Shown here one piece after another: positions 9,716 through 19,106 of a stretch of DNA of 64,000 bases (within the stretch, counting starts at the first letter, position 1; each line of letters starts with the position of its first letter). Location of the stretch: the NCBI GenBank assembly GCA_947475995.1, contig CANJNI010000004.1, positions 116,354 through 180,353 on the forward strand, given 5' to 3'. The notes under the pieces are model-generated. The model had not been told where the DNA came from, did no database searches, and saw only the letters and a list, made by a program, of their open reading frames with translations. A program made the position numbers and the translations under genes. This stretch comes from Beijerinckiaceae bacterium (lineage in GTDB: Bacteria; Pseudomonadota; Alphaproteobacteria; Rhizobiales; Beijerinckiaceae).

Positions 9716-12052
9716 TCAGGCGGCCACGTCCGCGTCGCGCGTCAGCGAGCGCAGCCTGTCGACGCGCTGGCCCAGCGACAGATTTTCCTGGTCGGGCGGC
9801 GCAAGCGGGACGCGGATTCGGACGATCGTTCCAAGGCCCATCGCGGACTTGATCCGGAGGGAACCCCCGTGCAGTTCCACGAGACTGCGGGCAATCGCAA
9901 GTCCCAGCCCGGAGCCCTTGCAACCGTTTTCCAGCGGAGAATCGATCTGTTCGAACGGTCGCCCGAGGCTTGAAATCGCATGGGGCGGAATGCCGACGCC
10001 GGTATCCTCGACGTAGATATGTGCGCAATCGTTGATGATGCGTGAGCGCAACGTAATCGTTCCACCATCCGGGGTGAACTTGATGGCGTTGCGGGTCAGT
10101 TTGAGCAAGACCTGCGCGATCGCGGCCTTGTCTGCGATCATGTCTGCATCCACCACCGGCGCAAGCTGGAGTTTCACGTTCTTTTCCCGCGCGGAGATGG
10201 CGAGTTCGTCGACCGTTTCGTCCAGGACCGTGCGCAGCGAGAACGTTTCGCGGTCAAGTTCAAAACGCCCCGTGTCGAGCCGCGACATGTCGAGGACGTC
10301 CGAGATGATGGCGAGAAGATTGCGCCCGCTGTCACGGATATCGCGGCAGTAATCGCGATATTTTTCCGACCCCAGCGCCCCGAATGTCTCGGTATGCATG
10401 AGTTCCGAGAAGCCGATGATTGCATTGAGCGGCGTGCGCAGCTCATGGCTCATGTTGGAGAGAAATTCCGATTTCGCGCGGCTGGCGATCTCCGCCTCAG
10501 CCTTCTGCTCCAGATATTTCTCCGCGAGTTCAGCCAGCTGACGCGCCTGCGTTTCCAGCGTCTGCCGCGAACGACGCAGGTCCGCCACCGTCGCCATCAG
10601 GCGCCTTTCGGAATCCATCAATTGTGCTTCGTGCTTCTTGATGGACGTTATGTCCGTTCCCACCGAAACGTAGCCGCCGTCATTGGTACGGCGTTCGTTG
10701 ATCTGCAGCCACCTGCCGTCGTCCAGCAGGGCCTCATAGGCGCGCGCATGTTCGTCGATTTCGACTTCGGACTGTATCCGCGGAAAGGTGCCGGATTCCA
10801 TCACGCGGTCGTAGGAGACGCCCGGCTCGATGACTTCGAACGGCAGGTTGTGCAATCGCTGGAATTTCGAGTTGCACATGACGAGACAATTGTCGGCGTC
10901 CCACAGAACAAAGGCCTCGGAAATCGCCTCGATGGCGTCGTGCAGGCGCATGTCCGCAGTGGCGGTGCGCGCAGCCATTTCCTTCTGTTCGGAAATATCG
11001 ACCGCAATGCCGATGAGCCGTGCCGACGGATCGCGTCCGCGCAGAACGAGTTCTGCGCGGGCCCGCATCCAGAGCCAGCCGCCGTCCGCATGGCGGATGC
11101 GGAACTCGTGATCGACATGGGTTTCGCCCGACGCCAGCAAATGACGCGCGATTTCATTCAGGCCCGGATCGTCCGGGTGGAGAAGCGCATTGGCGTCCGC
11201 AATGGAAAGGTGTCGCGCCTGCGGCTGCATTCCAAGGAGTTCGAACATCGAACCCGACCAGTACATCCGCCCGCGCGCCAGATCCCAGTCCCACAATCCG
11301 CACCGCCCACGCGTCAGCGCTGTGTTGATGCGTTCGTTGAGATCGTCGCACTGGGCCGCCGTCTCGCGCGCCAGACGCAACTGGCCCAGATAGGCGACGG
11401 AAAGCACGAGGGTCACGAGCGCCGCAGCGCCCACCAGGGCGCCTATGCGAAGGGCGGCCTGACGCCAGCTGGCCAGCGCGTCCTCAACGGATTGCACCAG
11501 TGCGACCTGTCCGAGCGGAGCGCGCAGAGTATGGACGGTTGCAAGAACTTCACCGCCGTCCGGCATTTTCAGCCGCAGGACACCAGCCTTTTCCGCGAAA
11601 GTCGTCAGTGGCTGCGATCCGCCCAGCACGTCAGTAAGATAGCCCCCGACCGCGCTACGGGGCGCCGTGGCCAGCACCCGACCATTCGCATCTGCAATCA
11701 GCACGCGCCTTCCATTGATGATCACGCGCCCCGCAAAGGCGATATCCGCCAGATAATCTTCGCCAGCGCCGCGGCTGCTTGATGCGCGATCAATCTGGCC
11801 TGCTACGGCGGAGGCTACCATCTCCATTTCGGAGATCGCGTCAGCGAGAATCCATTCTCTCAGCTGGAGCGTGAAGAAAAATCCGATGAGGCAGAGACTG
11901 GCCAGGAAAAGCGCAGAAAAATAAGGAACCGAACGCGCAAAGCCGCGGAGCAGCCGCGCCGCCCCGCCGTTCATCCGCCCGTGCAAAAAGCGCACGGGCT
12001 CTCGTTGTGCGTTCGTTTGCACGAACGCACTGGCAACGTTTTCACGCGCCAT
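9716..12052 (-). CDS. PAS-domain membrane sensor histidine kinase (PleC/CbrA-like architecture)
   Basis: A 778-residue kinase with an N-terminal TM helix (about 45-67), an extracytoplasmic sensor, a second TM helix (about 205-228), two PAS domains (about 255-370 and 385-490), a coiled coil, HisKA (SHELRTPLNAIIGFSELM, His near 535) and HATPase_c (KLTRNAIKFTPDGG, GSGLGLAIARSLVELHGG). The catalytic half resembles the DivJ/PleC/PdhS group that acts on DivK, and a DivK gene lies 45 kb away. That link, and a possible relation to CbrA of Sinorhizobium, is inference. No receiver domain is present. It is convergent with glnE and lies downstream of pepN on the same strand. Confidence 0.85.
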   Translation of the reverse strand: MARENVASAFVQTNAQREPVRFLHGRMNGGAARLLRGFARSVPYFSALFLASLCLIGFFFTLQLREWILADAISEMEMVASAVAGQIDRASSSRGAGEDYLADIAFAGRVIINGRRVLIADANGRVLATAPRSAVGGYLTDVLGGSQPLTTFAEKAGVLRLKMPDGGEVLATVHTLRAPLGQVALVQSVEDALASWRQAALRIGALVGAAALVTLVLSVAYLGQLRLARETAAQCDDLNERINTALTRGRCGLWDWDLARGRMYWSGSMFELLGMQPQARHLSIADANALLHPDDPGLNEIARHLLASGETHVDHEFRIRHADGGWLWMRARAELVLRGRDPSARLIGIAVDISEQKEMAARTATADMRLHDAIEAISEAFVLWDADNCLVMCNSKFQRLHNLPFEVIEPGVSYDRVMESGTFPRIQSEVEIDEHARAYEALLDDGRWLQINERRTNDGGYVSVGTDITSIKKHEAQLMDSERRLMATVADLRRSRQTLETQARQLAELAEKYLEQKAEAEIASRAKSEFLSNMSHELRTPLNAIIGFSELMHTETFGALGSEKYRDYCRDIRDSGRNLLAIISDVLDMSRLDTGRFELDRETFSLRTVLDETVDELAISAREKNVKLQLAPVVDADMIADKAAIAQVLLKLTRNAIKFTPDGGTITLRSRIINDCAHIYVEDTGVGIPPHAISSLGRPFEQIDSPLENGCKGSGLGLAIARSLVELHGGSLRIKSAMGLGTIVRIRVPLAPPDQENLSLGQRVDRLRSLTRDADVAA

Positions 12053-12234
12053 GCTTGGCCCCCTCGTTCCGATGATCCGAAGCCATGTGCCGCATCGCTT
12101 CGAATCAGGACCATCTGAATCCCGAGGGGCTGATTTGTCCAGACCTTAATGATTCGTTGACGAACAAAATCGTCGCGCCCACACGCCATGCGAGTCGGGC
12201 GGGAGTCTTTACAACCACAGTGTGGCAAACCGGC

Positions 12235-14895
12235 TTACGCGAGCGAGCGTTCCACGATGTCCCGAACGTCGGGCGACAGTTGCGGAATGGTCTGCACGCG
12301 CCGCAGCGCGGCCTCTGCGAGCGCCCGACGCCCTCCTTCGAGATTGCGCCAGCTCTTGAACGCGATCAGCAACCGCGCCGCCACCTGCGGGTTCCGGCTG
12401 TCGAGTTTCGCAACCAGATCGGCCATGAACTCGTAGCCGCTGCCGTCCGCCGCATTGAACTGCGTCGGGTTCGCCATCGCGAATGTCCCCACCAGTGATC
12501 GCAAACGGTTGGGATTTCCGAAGGAAAAGGCGTGATGCTCCATGAGGGCTTTGACGCGGGCCAGCGTTTGCGCCTCGGGGATCATGGCCTGCAGGGCGAA
12601 CCATTTGTCGATCACCAGCGGGTCGGACGCATAGGCGCGGAAGAAGGAGTCGAGCGCGTGTTCGCGTGTGTCTCCCGGGATCAGTGACAGGACCGCGAGG
12701 GCCGCGAAACGGTTGGTCATGTCGCGCGACGCCGAAAACTGATGCATCGCGATTTCGGCTCCTGCCTGCGGGTCGCCCGCCGCATACAGATCCAGAACCA
12801 CATGCCGCAGGGATCTGCGGCCCGCGCTGGCGGCGTCCGGACTGAACGCCCCGCCCGAGTCCAGGCTCTCGTAAACATGCAACAGACGCTTGCCCAGAGC
12901 CTTCCCCAACGTCACGCGGAGAGCCTTGCGGGCGGCATGGATCGCGTCCGGGTCCACATCCGTGCCGATCTCGCGAGCAATGTCGCTGTCGCCCGGGAGG
13001 GAAAGGGCAAGAGCCGCAAAGGCTGCGTCTTTCGCCGCATCGTCCAGAATGCGTCCAAGGCCGTCCACAAAGGCGCTGTCCTCGGCAGGGCTTCTGCCCT
13101 GCCGGATGGCGTTGGCTGAATCGATCAGCAAGCGGGTCCCGTAGGTCTGCGCAGCCTGCCAGCGATTGAACGTGTCCGCATCATGCGCCAGCATCCGCAG
13201 AAGGTCGGCCGGATCAAAGGCGGCTTCTATTCTCACCGGCGCCGAGAAACCCCGCAGCAGCGAAAGCGTCGGCTTGGTGGCGACGCCCGTGAAAACGACG
13301 CGCCGGGCGGGTTCCTTCAATTCGATGACGCCGTTGGCCAGTTCGGCTTCGCTGGCGACATCGGCTTTTCCGGTCGCGAGCGGAATGTCGTGCCCGTTTT
13401 CTCCAATCAGCCCCAAGCGCACAGGAATCACGACCGGCAGCTTCTCCGGCTGTCCGGGAGTGACCGGCGTGGATTGCGCGAAATCGACCGTCAGGGTCTT
13501 TTTCTGCGCATCGTGTTGCGAGGCGACGCGCACGACCGGCGTTCCGGCCTGCGAATACCAGCGCATGAATTGCGACAGGTCGCGCCCGGATGCTTCGGCA
13601 AAACAGGCGACGAATTGCTCAACGGTGGCGGCCGTTCCGTCGCAACGCTCGAAATAAAGATCCATGCCGCGCCGGAAGGCTGCCTCGCCAAGCAAGGTCT
13701 TCAGAACCCGTATGACTTCCGCGCCCTTTTCGTAAACGGTCGGCGTGTAGAAGTTGTTGATCTCGTGATAAAGTTCGGGTCGAACATTGTGGGCGAGCGG
13801 ACCGGCGTCTTCGGTGAACTGCGCAGCCCGCAAGGCGCGCACATCCGCGATGCGCTTGACGGCGCGCGAACGCTGATCGGACGAAAATTCCTGATCGCGG
13901 AAAACCGTCAATCCCTCTTTCAGACAGAGCTGGAACCAGTCCCGGCAGGTGATGCGATTGCCGGTCCAGTTGTGGAAATATTCATGCGCGATGATGGCTT
14001 CGATATTGGCGTAGTCGGCGTCCGTGGCCGTCTCCGGAAGCGCCAGCACGTACTTGTCGTTGAAGATGTTGAGGCCCTTGTTCTCCATCGCCCCCATGTT
14101 GAAGTCGGACACGGCGACGATGTTGAAAACGTCGAGATCATATTCGCGTCCGAACGCTTCCTCGTCCCACTGCATTGAGCGTTTGAGCGCATCCATCGCA
14201 TAGGCGGCGCGATCTTCCTTCCCGTGCTCGACATAGATGCCGAGATCGACCTTGCGGCCCGACATGGTCACGAATGTATCCGTAAAACAGCCGAGGTCGC
14301 CGCCGACAAGGGCGAAGAGATAGCTCGGCTTCGGATGGGGGTCGTGCCAGATCGCGTAGTGGCGTCCGCCGTCGAGCTCGCCGCTTTCAATCGGGTTGCC
14401 ATTGCCCAGCAGAACAGGCGCTTCCTTCAAGTCGCCTTCGATGCGCGTCGTGTAAACGGACAAGACATCCGGGCGGTCGAGGAAATAAGTGATCCGACGG
14501 AAGCCTTCCGCCTCGCACTGGGTGCAATAGGCGGAGCCCGAGCGATACAGCCCCATGAGTTGCGTATTGGCTGACGGATCGATGACGGTCTCGATCGCCA
14601 GCGTGAACGGTCGCTGCGGCGGCGCCTGCAGGACGAACTTGTCCGGAGAGGCGATCACTTCGTCGAAACGCAGGTCAGTGCCGTCCAGCGAGGCCGCCAC
14701 GGACTTCAGTCCATCTCCGTCCAGAACCAGCGGCGCTCCCGTCACGCCGGCCGGGTTGGGGCGAATCGCCAGCCGGCTGCGCACGCGCGTGCGCGTCAGA
14801 TGCAGGTTGATGTCGAGTTCCACACGATCAATGAGGTAATCCGGCGGTCGGTAATCGGCGAGACGAACGGGCGCCTTGGCGGTGTCTGTGGGCAT
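12235..14895 (-). CDS. pepN: Aminopeptidase N (M1 zinc metallopeptidase)
   Basis: Cytoplasmic aminopeptidase of about 886 residues releasing N-terminal residues from peptides. The substrate-binding GAMEN motif and the zinc-binding HEYFH-x18-E signature are present around residues 265-325, followed by the long helical DUF3458 C-terminal domain of the E. coli PepN type. I place the start at the ATG encoding MPTDTAKAP, preceded by AGGAAG; the longer upstream reading frame lacks a ribosome binding site. Confidence 0.94.
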   Translation of the reverse strand: MPTDTAKAPVRLADYRPPDYLIDRVELDINLHLTRTRVRSRLAIRPNPAGVTGAPLVLDGDGLKSVAASLDGTDLRFDEVIASPDKFVLQAPPQRPFTLAIETVIDPSANTQLMGLYRSGSAYCTQCEAEGFRRITYFLDRPDVLSVYTTRIEGDLKEAPVLLGNGNPIESGELDGGRHYAIWHDPHPKPSYLFALVGGDLGCFTDTFVTMSGRKVDLGIYVEHGKEDRAAYAMDALKRSMQWDEEAFGREYDLDVFNIVAVSDFNMGAMENKGLNIFNDKYVLALPETATDADYANIEAIIAHEYFHNWTGNRITCRDWFQLCLKEGLTVFRDQEFSSDQRSRAVKRIADVRALRAAQFTEDAGPLAHNVRPELYHEINNFYTPTVYEKGAEVIRVLKTLLGEAAFRRGMDLYFERCDGTAATVEQFVACFAEASGRDLSQFMRWYSQAGTPVVRVASQHDAQKKTLTVDFAQSTPVTPGQPEKLPVVIPVRLGLIGENGHDIPLATGKADVASEAELANGVIELKEPARRVVFTGVATKPTLSLLRGFSAPVRIEAAFDPADLLRMLAHDADTFNRWQAAQTYGTRLLIDSANAIRQGRSPAEDSAFVDGLGRILDDAAKDAAFAALALSLPGDSDIAREIGTDVDPDAIHAARKALRVTLGKALGKRLLHVYESLDSGGAFSPDAASAGRRSLRHVVLDLYAAGDPQAGAEIAMHQFSASRDMTNRFAALAVLSLIPGDTREHALDSFFRAYASDPLVIDKWFALQAMIPEAQTLARVKALMEHHAFSFGNPNRLRSLVGTFAMANPTQFNAADGSGYEFMADLVAKLDSRNPQVAARLLIAFKSWRNLEGGRRALAEAALRRVQTIPQLSPDVRDIVERSLA

Positions 14896-14960
14896 GGCTT
14901 CCTGATCTGATCCATCTGAGGCGGGAGTTCCGCCCCAGAATAGTGTTCCCGGACTGCAAA

Positions 14961-15560
14961 TCAAACCATGTCCGTCGTGAGCGCGGCCAGAACCGAAGTC
15001 GCAATGCGTTGCGACATGGGTCCGAGGGGGCCGCCGAGGCGGCCATAGAGCCTGAACACGGCCGGTTGCACCACCGCGCCGAGCGCCATCGCGGCGGCCA
15101 GATTGGCGTCTTTCACCGCAATATCGCCATCCGTGATGGCGCGCCGCATCATCTGCGCCAATTGCTCGACCACGTTGTCCGCGTCGTCGATCTTGTCCAG
15201 ATGAGCGTGCTGATGCACGAGGATGAAGCGGAACACGTCCGGACTGTCGTCGAACAGATGGCAGAAGAGCGCCACCAGATCGGCGACTTTCCGGCGGAAC
15301 GGCTCCGGTTCTTCGGTAATTTCCCTGATGCTTCGCGCCAGCACGCCATAGTGCTTGGCGAAGATTTCGCCCGCTATCGCGTCTTTCGATTCGAAATGAC
15401 GATAAAGGGCGGCGTCCGCCACGCCGACCGCGAGCGCAATATCGCGCACCGACGTTCCATCGACTCCCTTTTCGGCGAACAGCCGCAGGGATTCCTGTTC
15501 GATCAGTTCGCGCGTCTCGCGCCCCGAGCGGCGCGTTCTGGTCTCCATCGCGCTGGTCAT
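14961..15560 (-). CDS. TetR family transcriptional regulator
   Basis: A 199-residue regulator with an N-terminal TetR helix-turn-helix (TSVRDIALAVGVADAALYRHFESKDAI, written here as residues about 30-57) and a helical ligand domain. Its ATG overlaps the stop of the upstream acyltransferase/acyl-ACP synthetase gene (ATGA), so the two form one coupled operon. A perfect 14-bp palindrome over the operon promoter is the probable binding site, implying autoregulation and a response to fatty acids or acyl-CoA. The ligand is inference from the partner gene. Confidence 0.88.
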   Translation of the reverse strand: MTSAMETRTRRSGRETRELIEQESLRLFAEKGVDGTSVRDIALAVGVADAALYRHFESKDAIAGEIFAKHYGVLARSIREITEEPEPFRRKVADLVALFCHLFDDSPDVFRFILVHQHAHLDKIDDADNVVEQLAQMMRRAITDGDIAVKDANLAAAMALGAVVQPAVFRLYGRLGGPLGPMSQRIATSVLAALTTDMV

Positions 15561-18500
15561 GCGGGCGCTTTCGCGGTGCGTTCGCGAACCATGCGGTTCA
15601 ACTCGACATAATCCGTCTTGCCGGAGCCCAGCAGCGGCAGGGCGTCGACCGTCATGATTTCGGAGGGCGTCATCAGTTCGGTCGCGCCACGGGTCTTCAT
15701 GAAGGCATGGACCTCCGCGCGCGTCGCCCCGGGCTTCGTGGTCACCATGATGAGACGTTCGCCCTTGCGCGGATCGGGAACCGAAACGAGTGCAGGCGGA
15801 TGCTCCGGCCAGAGGCCCGCGCACATCTGCTCGACGGCGGCGAGCGAGACCATCTCGCCCGCAATCTTGGCGAAACGCTTCGCGCGGCCCTTGATCGTCA
15901 CAAAGGTCAGCGGGTCGACGGTCACGATATCGCCCGTATCGTGCCAGCCGCCCGGGGTCTCTTCCAGGACACCCGGATTGTCGGCCCGATAATAGCCGAG
16001 CATCACATTGGGGCCGCGGACATGCAGGCGTCCGCCTTCCTCGATGCCGGGCACCTGTTCGAGTCGGTATTCAACGCCCGGCATAAGGCGGCCCACGGTG
16101 CCGACCTGGTTGAACATGGCGGAGTTGACCGCCAGCACCGGAGCCGTTTCGGTGACGCCGTAACCCTCAAGGATGCGCAGCCCGAACTTTTCCATGTAGA
16201 GACGGCGCGTCTCGGTCTTCACCGGCTCTGCACCCGCGATGATGTATCGCAGCGAGCGGAAGTCATAGGGATTGGCCATGCGCGCATAGCCGTTGAGGAA
16301 AGTATCCGTGCCAAACAGAACGGTCGCGTTGATGCCATATACGATTTCCGGAATTTGTCGGTAGTGCAGGGGAGAGGGATAAAGATAGACCTTCATGCCC
16401 GACAGCATTCCGAGCAGCATGCCGCCCGTCAGGCCGAAGGAGTGGAACACCGGCAGGGCGTTGAACACGATGTCAGCCGGCGTGATGTCAAAGCGCGCGT
16501 TGATCTGCGCGACATTGGCGACAATGTTGCGGTGTGAGAGTACGACGCCCTTGGGCGCGCCCTCGGAGCCCGAGGTGAACAGCACGACGGCCGGATCGTC
16601 AGGCTTTGCGCTGTTCGAGAGAGGCCGCGACGCAGAGACAAATCCCTTCAGCTTTTCGAGTGTCCCGATCTCCTTGCGCAGATCTTCCAGATAGACCAGC
16701 TTCACTTCCTTGCCGAGTTCGGTCGTAACCGCGCCCAGATTGGCTTTCTCCACAAATGCGCGGGAAGTCAGCACGGTCCTGATGAGGGCCGACTTGCAGG
16801 CGGACACCAGATTGCCGATGCCGGCCGTGTAGTTGAGCATCGCCACCACGCGCCCTGATGATTGCAGGGCCATGAAGGTGACCGCCGCGCCGTTGGCGTT
16901 CGGCAACATCAATCCGACGGTCTCGCCCTCCTCGGTAAAGCCCTGGATTTTCGCTCCCAGCACGCGGGCGCCGATCAGCGCCTTGCGCGTCGACAGCGAT
17001 CCCGTCATCGGATCTTCGACCATGACACGCGACGTTCCGAGCGTCTGCGCGGTATCGAGAATGGCGTCGAAAATCGTCCGGTCCGTCTTCGAGGTGCGGA
17101 AGATGAGATCCGACATGCGGTCGTAGAGCGCGGCCCCGGCCTGCTGACGCCGTTTGCGTCCGAACACATTTGGATCGAGCTGCAACGGCGTGCCGGGCAG
17201 GATGGTGACGCGCACTTTCGGGAAGAGCTTCTTGCGGATCAGGCCCGCCGGCGTGCGCGAAAAATGCGTTCGCTCAAGTCCGTCGAGGCGCACTGGAATG
17301 ACGACGGCATTGGACTTGTCGGCGATCATCGCCGCGCCGTCATAGACCTTCATCAGGCTGCCTGTGACGGTGATGCGTCCTTCCGGGAAAATCACCAGAC
17401 GATGGCCGGCCTTGACCTCGTTGATGAGGCCGCGCGTCGAAAGCGGACGCATCGGGTCCATCGGATAGCAGCGCGCGATGGACAGGAATGGCTTCACCCA
17501 CCATTTCTTTGCGATCTGCCAGTCGATGGCGAAAACCGGCTTCTCGTCCAGGATCGACAGGATCACAGGCGCATCGAGAAACGAGACGTGATTGAGCGCA
17601 ATCACGCAAGGCGTGCCGGACGGCGGCAGGTTTTCAAGGCCCTTCACTTCGAGCCTGTAGACCAGCCGGAAGATCATGTTCAGCAAGTCCGCCACGAAAT
17701 GACCGGGCAGGGACTTCAGCCAGAAAAAAGCGGCGCCGATATTCAATACGCCGAGGACCAGCAACAGCGTCGGTTCGGTAAAGCCGATCACATGCCATTG
17801 CAGCAGCGCCGTCAGCAGCGAGCCGCCGACGATGAAGATGGAATTGACGATATTCACGGCGGCCACAACGCGGGCGCGTCGGTCCTCTCCGGCCCAGGCC
17901 TGAACAGCCGAGAAGGCAGGCACGACGAAAAGACCCCCGCAGGCTGCAAGCCCCGCAACATCGACCGCGATGCGAAATCCAACGGCGCTTGCGAGAAATT
18001 GCCCGAGCCCGATCTCTCCCGAGGCTTGCGGCAGCCCCATCGTCGCAAAGCCCAGATCAATCAGGAAGGCCCCCATGCCGACCCCCGCCAACGGCACGGG
18101 CAGCAGCATGATACGGCCATGGGCCAGCACGGCGGCCAGAATTGAACCCACCGCAATGCCGATCGCAAAGAGCGCGCTGACTGCGGTCTCGACGTCGATG
18201 CCGCCGCCGATGCGGTGGCGGATCACCACCGGCACAAGCGACAAGGCAATCGCGCCGGTCATCCAGAACCAGCTTACTGCGATGCCGCCCGCCCACAGGC
18301 GCGGTTCGGCCTTCAACTCCCGCACCATGCCGGCGGTTGAGGCCAGGATGTTGGCGCGCACCTTGAGGCCCGGAGCCGCTGCGCCGGTCGCGGGAATCCA
18401 GCGGCTGGTGAGCCAGCAGGCGATGGCGACCACCATCAACTGGACCACGACGCTCCAGGGCGAGCGGTCGCCTGAGGCCGCATAGCCTCCGACGATGAGG

Positions 18501-18964
18501 CCCAGCAGGATCGCCAGAAAAGTGGCGCCTTCGACTAGCGCATTTCCGGCCGGGAGTTCGCGGGTCTCCAGATGGTCGGGTAAGATGCCGTACTTGATCG
18601 GCCCGAAAAGAGCCGCGACCAGACCGAGGCCGAACAGCGACAGATAGAGCAGGGGCAGCGATCCGAGTACAAATCCCGCAGCCGCAATCATCTGGACAAA
18701 GATTTCTGCGAACTTCAGCCTGCGGGCGATCAGCGCCTTGTCGTTCGCGTCGGCGATCTCGCCGCCCAGCGCCGAGAGGAAGATCGACGGCAGGATGAAA
18801 ATGCCGACCGCCAGCGTGATCAGCGATCCGGATGCGTCCTCGCCGAGGCGGAACAGGATCAGCATCGCCAGCATGTTGCGGACGAAATTGTCGTTGAAAG
18901 CTGAAAAGAACTGGCACCAGAACAGCGGTGCAAAGCGCCGCGAGGACATCAGGCTGGCAAACAT
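15557..18964 (-). CDS. Trifunctional LplT-PlsC-acyl-ACP synthetase fusion (Aas-type)
   Basis: Predicted lysophospholipid import and re-acylation enzyme of the inner membrane. About 1,135 residues in three parts: an MFS/LplT-like flippase with about 10-12 TM helices (residues 1-400), a PlsC acyltransferase with the HX4D motif NHVSFLD and the FPEGR motif (about 430-630), and an AMP-forming acyl-CoA/acyl-ACP synthetase with the P-loop-like FTSGSEGAPKGVVLSH and the GYGVTE and DTGD motifs (about 650-1130). In E. coli, LplT and Aas are separate adjacent genes; here all are one chain. The start is the ATG preceded by GGAG at seven bases. Confidence 0.9.
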   Translation of the reverse strand: MFASLMSSRRFAPLFWCQFFSAFNDNFVRNMLAMLILFRLGEDASGSLITLAVGIFILPSIFLSALGGEIADANDKALIARRLKFAEIFVQMIAAAGFVLGSLPLLYLSLFGLGLVAALFGPIKYGILPDHLETRELPAGNALVEGATFLAILLGLIVGGYAASGDRSPWSVVVQLMVVAIACWLTSRWIPATGAAAPGLKVRANILASTAGMVRELKAEPRLWAGGIAVSWFWMTGAIALSLVPVVIRHRIGGGIDVETAVSALFAIGIAVGSILAAVLAHGRIMLLPVPLAGVGMGAFLIDLGFATMGLPQASGEIGLGQFLASAVGFRIAVDVAGLAACGGLFVVPAFSAVQAWAGEDRRARVVAAVNIVNSIFIVGGSLLTALLQWHVIGFTEPTLLLVLGVLNIGAAFFWLKSLPGHFVADLLNMIFRLVYRLEVKGLENLPPSGTPCVIALNHVSFLDAPVILSILDEKPVFAIDWQIAKKWWVKPFLSIARCYPMDPMRPLSTRGLINEVKAGHRLVIFPEGRITVTGSLMKVYDGAAMIADKSNAVVIPVRLDGLERTHFSRTPAGLIRKKLFPKVRVTILPGTPLQLDPNVFGRKRRQQAGAALYDRMSDLIFRTSKTDRTIFDAILDTAQTLGTSRVMVEDPMTGSLSTRKALIGARVLGAKIQGFTEEGETVGLMLPNANGAAVTFMALQSSGRVVAMLNYTAGIGNLVSACKSALIRTVLTSRAFVEKANLGAVTTELGKEVKLVYLEDLRKEIGTLEKLKGFVSASRPLSNSAKPDDPAVVLFTSGSEGAPKGVVLSHRNIVANVAQINARFDITPADIVFNALPVFHSFGLTGGMLLGMLSGMKVYLYPSPLHYRQIPEIVYGINATVLFGTDTFLNGYARMANPYDFRSLRYIIAGAEPVKTETRRLYMEKFGLRILEGYGVTETAPVLAVNSAMFNQVGTVGRLMPGVEYRLEQVPGIEEGGRLHVRGPNVMLGYYRADNPGVLEETPGGWHDTGDIVTVDPLTFVTIKGRAKRFAKIAGEMVSLAAVEQMCAGLWPEHPPALVSVPDPRKGERLIMVTTKPGATRAEVHAFMKTRGATELMTPSEIMTVDALPLLGSGKTDYVELNRMVRERTAKAPA

Positions 18965-19004
18965 GGCCGTCTCCACCCCGGAGCCTTGGCTCCGATCTAA
19001 TGTA

Positions 19005-19018
19005 AGTGAACGTTCACT
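19005..19018. promoter_or_regulatory. Palindromic TetR-type operator
   Basis: AGTGAACGTTCACT is a perfect 14-bp inverted repeat located 41 bases upstream of the fusion gene start. It overlaps the putative -10 hexamer of the operon promoter, a placement that fits repression by the TetR encoded downstream. Sequences of this form are common operators for TetR regulators of fatty-acid genes. Confidence 0.72.
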
Positions 19019-19042
19019 AACAAAATATCGGGGAATGGTCAA
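19014..19042 (-). promoter_or_regulatory. Promoter of the acyltransferase-tetR operon
   Basis: On the minus strand a -35 TTGACC (19037-19042) and a -10 TAGTGA (19014-19019) are separated by exactly 17 bases. The -10 is inside the palindromic operator, consistent with steric repression. Confidence 0.5.
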
Positions 19043-19106
19043 GCCGGCTTGTCGGCCTGGAAAGTCCGCATTTGCGGCCTGCCCGGAGGGCGGCTAAACC
19101 GGTCCG

